DNA of 64,000 bases, from NCBI GenBank assembly GCA_905250075.1, contig CAJNOP010000087.1, positions 184,819 to 248,818 of the forward strand, given 5' to 3'. Position numbers and translations under genes: made by a program. Positions 59,871 to 64,000 of the stretch are shown here, in pieces. Below the pieces are notes generated by a model, which was given only the letters and a program-made list of their open reading frames with translations, did no database searches and had not been told where the DNA came from. The stretch comes from Rotaria sp. Silwood1 (taxonomy: Eukaryota > Rotifera > Eurotatoria > Philodinida > Philodinidae). Within the stretch, counting starts at the first letter, position 1; the number at the start of each line of letters is the position of its first letter.

Positions 59871-62800
59871 ATGAACGACTTCAACACGAAACCATACCGG
59901 CTCGGACGGCGCCCGGGAAAACAAGGTCCGCGTCCTCTGTCGAGTGACCAGGGCAGAGTCGAAAAATTGGCGACTGGAAAGAATTCATATACGACAAAAA
60001 ACACGCAAAAACTAAAACTTGCCAAAAATACTCTGACAGTAGGAACATGGAATGTGCAGACACTATGGACTGCTGGCAAGCTAGAATTACTTAGAAATGA
60101 AATGAAACGTTTCAAATACGACATAATTGGTATTTCAGAAGTGCGATGGACAGGAAAAGGTGAAACACCGAATGGAGATTTCATCTGGTCAGGAGAAGAA
60201 TCCTCACATATGAGGGGTGTGGGGTTCTTACTAAGCACACAAGCAAAAAAGGCATTAATAGGATACAATCCAACCAGCTCACGAATAATTTCGGCACGAT
60301 TCGATGCAGCACCATTTAAAATTTCAGTAATACACGTATATGCACCAACCTCCTCATCTTCAGAAGAAGATATTGAAACATTCTATAACGATATTGAGGA
60401 AACATTAACAAAGACAGATAAAAAGGATATACTTATCCTGACAGGAGATTGGAACGCTAAAATTGGTAATGATAATACAGATTGGAAATCCGTGATGGGA
60501 AAATATGGGTATGGCGATAGAAACGAACGCGGAGAACGCCTCCTAGAATTTGCGACAGTGCACGATCTCTACGTATGTAATACAAAATTTGAACATAAAC
60601 CAAATCGAAAATGGACCTGGGCATCACCAGATGGCATTCACAAGAATATGATTGACTTGATTCTCATCCAGCGAAGATGGAAGACTTCAGTCACCAACTG
60701 TCGAACATTTCAGAGTGCAGACATAGACTCAGATCACTCACTAGTGTTGTGCAATATCAACTTGAAACTTAAAAAACTGCACAACAAACCACAGAAATGC
60801 TGTAGAGTTGATGTGAACCGACTGAAAGATGAGAAAATAAAGCAATCATACAGCGCTGCTCTAGCGAAACAAATGAAAGATATAGAGCCAACATGTAGTC
60901 TGGAAGAACATGCCAAAAAAATAGAACAGGCAATCAAAATTACAGTAGAGGCAACTGTACCTGCAAAAAGAATAACCAAAAAGCCATGGATTTCTGAAGA
61001 GACACTAAAACTAGCTGACGAAAAACGCAGACTAAAACAACTAAGAAACGTTTCCCTAGAATATACACAACAATATAAAGGCCTATGTAGGAAAGTTAAG
61101 AGATCAGCAAGACAGGACAAAGAACATTGGATACAAGACCAATGCGAGCAAGCTGAAAAAGGTCTAAATATTGGAAATACAAGAGAAGCATATGGCCTCA
61201 TAAAAATGTTAAGAAAAGAATTTGTACCTCGATTAAATGTCATACGAAATCAAGAGGGAACAATGTTACAGACAAATGACGACATCAAACGAAGGTGGAC
61301 ACAGTANNNNNNNNNNACAATGTTACAGACAAATGACGACATCAAACGAAGGTGGACACAGTATTGCAGCAGTCTGTATAAAGATCCTGGAGGCGGAGAC
61401 GGGATGGTAAAAGAACTTGAAGACATTGCACCTCCAGGAAACGAAGATCCTCAGGATATCTTGTACTCCGAGGTACAAGCAGCGATAAATTCATTGAAAA
61501 GAAATAAAAGTCCAGGATCAGACGGCGTAACAGCGGAAATGCTACAAGCTGGGGGCGAACCGCTATCACGACAAATCCACAAACTCTGTAACAAAGCATG
61601 GCATGAAGGTACGATTCCAGAAGAATGGGGCAAATCTATATTGGTACCTATACCAAAAAAAGGTGACCTCAGTAATTGCTCAAACTACCGAACGATCTCT
61701 CTTATTAATCATACAGGAAAAGTACTCCTAATAGTACTGCTAAATAGATTAAAAAATCATCTGGATCCGTACCTCTCAGAAGAACAGGCAGGGTTCAGAA
61801 AAGACAGGAGTACCGTACATCAAATATTAACGCTCAGACTATTGGCTGAAAAGGCAAAAAGACAGGGCAAGAAAATATACAACTGCTTTATAGATTTTCA
61901 AAAAGCATTCGATACGATCAAACATAAAATTATTTGGGCTATGCTAAAATCCTATGGTGTCGACACAAAGATGGTCACTCTGCTACAGAAGATCTACGAA
62001 AAGTCACAGTCAGCTGTTCGCATTGGTAAAGATAATGGAGAGTGGTTTCGAACAGATGTAGGAACTAGACAAGGCGACCCTCTGTCACCACTCCTCTTCA
62101 TCGCATATCTCGAGCGAGTAATGGACCAGGTGAGACAGAACACCTGTGGAATCAATATTAGCGGCATACTAATAAATAACCTGAGATTCGCCGACGATAT
62201 TGATCTTATCGATGAAGACGTTAGCTCACTTCAACGCCAAATAGAGCTAACTAAAACAGCTGCTGAACAAGCTGGACTAATCTTAAATATAAATAAGACC
62301 AAAACCATGGTATTTGGAGACAGGAATATCGATAATAGTATCCAAGTAGCAGGAAACACCGTAGAAAACGTGGAAAAATTTGAATATCTAGGCAGTCTGC
62401 TGACATGGGATAATAACTGTTCAGAGGAAATAAAAAGGAGAATAGGAAAAGCGACAGGTGCAATGGCTTCTTTAAGACACATATGGAATAGCAAGAAACT
62501 GAAGCTAGAAAATAAACTTAGAATCCTAACCACATGTGTGTTCAGTGTCCTATTATACGCGTCAGAGACATGGACCCTAAAAGAAGCAGACAGGAAAAAA
62601 CTATTGGCATTCGAAATGAAATGTTACCGACGGGTTCTAAGAATTAATTGGCAAGATATGGTACGAAACGATGATATCAGGATAAAGATATCAAAGGAAG
62701 AGACCATAATAGACATCATCAAGAAGAGGAAACTAAGGTTATTTGGCCACATCTGCAGAATGGACGATTGCAGACTAATAAAACATCTAATATTTGGTAA

Positions 62801-62936
62801 AATGGACGGAAAATCTCGAAGGGGACGTCCATGCAGAGAATGGCTAGATGACATAACAGAATGGTGTCAGCGCAGTGGACATGACCTGTTTCACCTTGCG
62901 CAAGATCGGCGGGCATGGAAAAATCTGATCCCGTAA
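59871..62936 (+). CDS. LINE endonuclease-reverse transcriptase, about 1002 aa after gap correction
   Basis: The ORF starts at ATG 59871, and an open frame without ATG extends to 59823. An apurinic-type endonuclease domain occupies about residues 55-290 (GTWNVQTLW, ISEVRWTGKG, VYAPTSSSSEEDIE, LTGDWNAKIG, DIDSDHSLVLCNI). The reverse transcriptase follows at about 540-820 (NKSPGSDGVTAEML, LVPIPKKGDLSNCSNYRTIS, CFIDFQKAFDTIKH, GTRQGDPLSPLLF and the catalytic RFADDIDLI near 773). The C-terminus has RRGRPCREWLDDI and ends AWKNLIP. All catalytic residues are present, so it could be active. The frame stays open through the 10 N gap, but 47 bases on each side are identical; removing 57 bases (19 codons) keeps the frame. 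Clade is RTE-like by tail and motif style, though a CR1/Jockey-like relative cannot be excluded. Confidence 0.9.
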   Translation: MNDFNTKPYRLGRRPGKQGPRPLSSDQGRVEKLATGKNSYTTKNTQKLKLAKNTLTVGTWNVQTLWTAGKLELLRNEMKRFKYDIIGISEVRWTGKGETPNGDFIWSGEESSHMRGVGFLLSTQAKKALIGYNPTSSRIISARFDAAPFKISVIHVYAPTSSSSEEDIETFYNDIEETLTKTDKKDILILTGDWNAKIGNDNTDWKSVMGKYGYGDRNERGERLLEFATVHDLYVCNTKFEHKPNRKWTWASPDGIHKNMIDLILIQRRWKTSVTNCRTFQSADIDSDHSLVLCNINLKLKKLHNKPQKCCRVDVNRLKDEKIKQSYSAALAKQMKDIEPTCSLEEHAKKIEQAIKITVEATVPAKRITKKPWISEETLKLADEKRRLKQLRNVSLEYTQQYKGLCRKVKRSARQDKEHWIQDQCEQAEKGLNIGNTREAYGLIKMLRKEFVPRLNVIRNQEGTMLQTNDDIKRRWTQXXXXTMLQTNDDIKRRWTQYCSSLYKDPGGGDGMVKELEDIAPPGNEDPQDILYSEVQAAINSLKRNKSPGSDGVTAEMLQAGGEPLSRQIHKLCNKAWHEGTIPEEWGKSILVPIPKKGDLSNCSNYRTISLINHTGKVLLIVLLNRLKNHLDPYLSEEQAGFRKDRSTVHQILTLRLLAEKAKRQGKKIYNCFIDFQKAFDTIKHKIIWAMLKSYGVDTKMVTLLQKIYEKSQSAVRIGKDNGEWFRTDVGTRQGDPLSPLLFIAYLERVMDQVRQNTCGINISGILINNLRFADDIDLIDEDVSSLQRQIELTKTAAEQAGLILNINKTKTMVFGDRNIDNSIQVAGNTVENVEKFEYLGSLLTWDNNCSEEIKRRIGKATGAMASLRHIWNSKKLKLENKLRILTTCVFSVLLYASETWTLKEADRKKLLAFEMKCYRRVLRINWQDMVRNDDIRIKISKEETIIDIIKKRKLRLFGHICRMDDCRLIKHLIFGKMDGKSRRGRPCREWLDDITEWCQRSGHDLFHLAQDRRAWKNLIP
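61260..61363. other. Assembly gap with duplicated contig ends
   Basis: Ten N at 61307-61316 are flanked by two identical 47 bp copies (61260-61306 and 61317-61363). This is the pattern of two overlapping contigs scaffolded without merging the overlap, so the real sequence almost certainly has one copy and no gap. Confidence 0.9.
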
Positions 62937-62996
62937 ATGGTTGGCCCCAACGGGCGCTAAGCCTAAGGGACATGATGATGATGATTTGATTAGACA

Positions 62997-63919
62997 GTTA
63001 TTCGTATGGTCCTGTGTAATAATACAATTCAGTTCAAGATGAAACGTCTTTAACAAGTAGGACAGGACTGTTTTATTGATTCGCTTCTAAAATTAGAACG
63101 TTCCGTTTGTCGCATGTGGCTGCTTCAATTGATTACTAAAAAGCTATGCTGTAAAATGAAACGAATTAGCTAATCTAACGAATTGAATGCTGAAATTCGT
63201 TCTTCTAAACTTCAATCGTAGTGTGTATTTGCTTTCACGAAATGCTCAGCATGAAAATTATACCAATTGATGTGCAGATTTGAATAAAACAAAACGAACT
63301 AGAACTTTTAAATTTAATCTCACAAGCCTCAGATTTGAAAAAATTGCAATAGAAACACAACTAATAATAAAAATTTGTATTTTGGAAATATTTATTCTCT
63401 ATTGGCGGCTAGTTTTTCGTGCTAAGTCTATGTGCTATCACGCGATTTCAGGTGCCTCTACAATGAAATCCATATTTTCCCTTAATTCGTTTGTTTTCTT
63501 TCAACGGTGCTCACAAATGACCGAAACCGTTTATCTAAATATTGAAAATACATTTTCTTTTGTTTTTCTCCGCGATCAGCGATCTCGCGCCTTGATTTAT
63601 TCGAACAAAACACTCACATTGTCATACGCACTTATTTTATCAGATTACACGTTTTGTAGACAATTTCTTTTTTCTATTTAATGATCTGAATTTCGTTTTG
63701 GATATAACTTAACCTTTTTATAAAATAGCGCAGTAAATGGCACGATTCGTGTAGCCCCATCTATAAAGGATTTTCGAAAATGTTCTCATAAACAATTGAG
63801 TTCAGTTCCAACTAAGGTTTCGATCACTAAATAGAAAAAAACTGAAAACGTTTCTATGTCAATCATTCCGAATAAAATAGTGTTTATTCAAGTGCATTGT
63901 TTTTTCGAATCACCTGACT
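62997..63919. other. Intergenic stretch, no gene seen
   Basis: AT-rich DNA between the LINE and the last exon. A 133-codon open frame at 63280-63681 has no recognisable motif or codon pattern and is not called. Confidence 0.5.
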
Positions 63920-63993
63920 ATGGATCATCTATTCTTGTGGGTCTTGTTTTACATTCATGTATTATTTTTCGTAATTACTTTATATGTTACAAG
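63920..63993 (+). CDS. Possible first exon with hydrophobic N-terminus, gene continues beyond the window
   Basis: ATG at 63920 opens MDHLFLWVLFYIHVLFFVIT then LYVT, ending at a consensus GTAAGT donor at 63994. The short hydrophobic start looks like a signal anchor or signal peptide. The rest lies beyond the window, so the product cannot be named. Confidence 0.4.
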
Positions 63994-64000
63994 GTAAGTC

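Larger units (their letters stand above)
59743..62983 (+). mobile_element. Full-length RTE-like non-LTR retrotransposon
   Basis: The element is bounded by the perfect 13 bp duplication ATTTGATTAGACA at 59730-59742 and 62984-62996. It has a short 5' leader, one long ORF, a very short 3' UTR (GGCCCCAACGGGCGCTAAGC) and a GATGATGATG tail. A tail of short tandem repeats instead of poly-A and a tiny 3' UTR are typical of the RTE group. Base composition is clearly less AT-rich than the host DNA. A perfect duplication and open ORF argue for recent insertion. The sequence contains an assembly gap at 61307-61316. Confidence 0.92.

Noticed and set aside
59714..60268. 184-codon and other minus-strand frames opposite the LINE ORF
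   Set aside because: They are antisense shadows of the endonuclease-RT gene.
63280..63681. 133-codon plus-strand open frame near the right end
   Set aside because: It has no domain, codon pattern or splice context that supports a gene.

Overview
This window looks like nuclear DNA of a small invertebrate. A bdelloid rotifer (Rotaria/Adineta type) fits best. The evidence is strong AT-richness, many 50-80 bp GT-AG introns, metazoan genes (COQ9, a PX sorting nexin, a WDR43-type Utp12 protein, nucleotide-sugar transporter, B4GALT, GT10 fucosyltransferase, cathepsin L), F-box and RNI-type LRR genes, and repeated degenerate GGGTGT/ACACCC tracts that resemble the TGTGGG telomere repeat known from bdelloids. 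The assignment is inference; no sequence search was possible.

Layout. 1-9.4 kb: non-coding DNA, a Tc1/mariner-IS630-like transposon (2231-5769) with 660 bp inverted ends, and a small TTA-flanked MITE. 9.4-30.2 kb: a gene-rich core with B4GALT-like (+), a WDR43-like Utp12 gene (+) with an antisense ankyrin gene inside its third intron, COQ9 (-), a PX-domain sorting nexin (+, divergent from COQ9) and an SLC35A-type transporter (+). Several introns carry foldback elements. 31-35 kb: a graveyard with a GNAT-like pseudogene, an isolated Ca-ATPase exon fragment, a decayed serine beta-lactamase-type hydrolase and a 989 bp palindromic element. 34.9-36.1 kb: an intact, spliced cathepsin L-like gene (-) whose catalytic Cys and His are both replaced. 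36.8-44.1 kb: an F-box exon, a long gap, then 18 tandem 84 bp LRR exons plus a terminal exon, each separated by similar introns. 45-50 kb: gene remnants, a hAT-type non-autonomous element with a nested tRNA-derived SINE, and a small secreted Cys-rich peptide gene. 50.9-52.2 kb: a GT10 fucosyltransferase (-). 53-57.3 kb: a hAT MITE and a decayed BED-hAT transposase split by a palindrome. 59.7-63.0 kb: a full-length RTE-like LINE with an intact ORF and an assembly gap. The window ends inside the first exon of a further gene.

Three genes act in Golgi glycan assembly (galactosyltransferase, nucleotide-sugar transporter, fucosyltransferase), but they are dispersed and not obviously co-regulated. 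The most unusual signals are (i) nine short foldbacks built as (GGGTGT)n-spacer-(ACACCC)n, the orientation of a telomere-telomere fusion, several touching the broken end of a gene fragment; (ii) the cathepsin with a replaced catalytic dyad; (iii) the LRR exon-intron amplification; and (iv) hAT-ended elements that share termini but carry unrelated tandem repeats.
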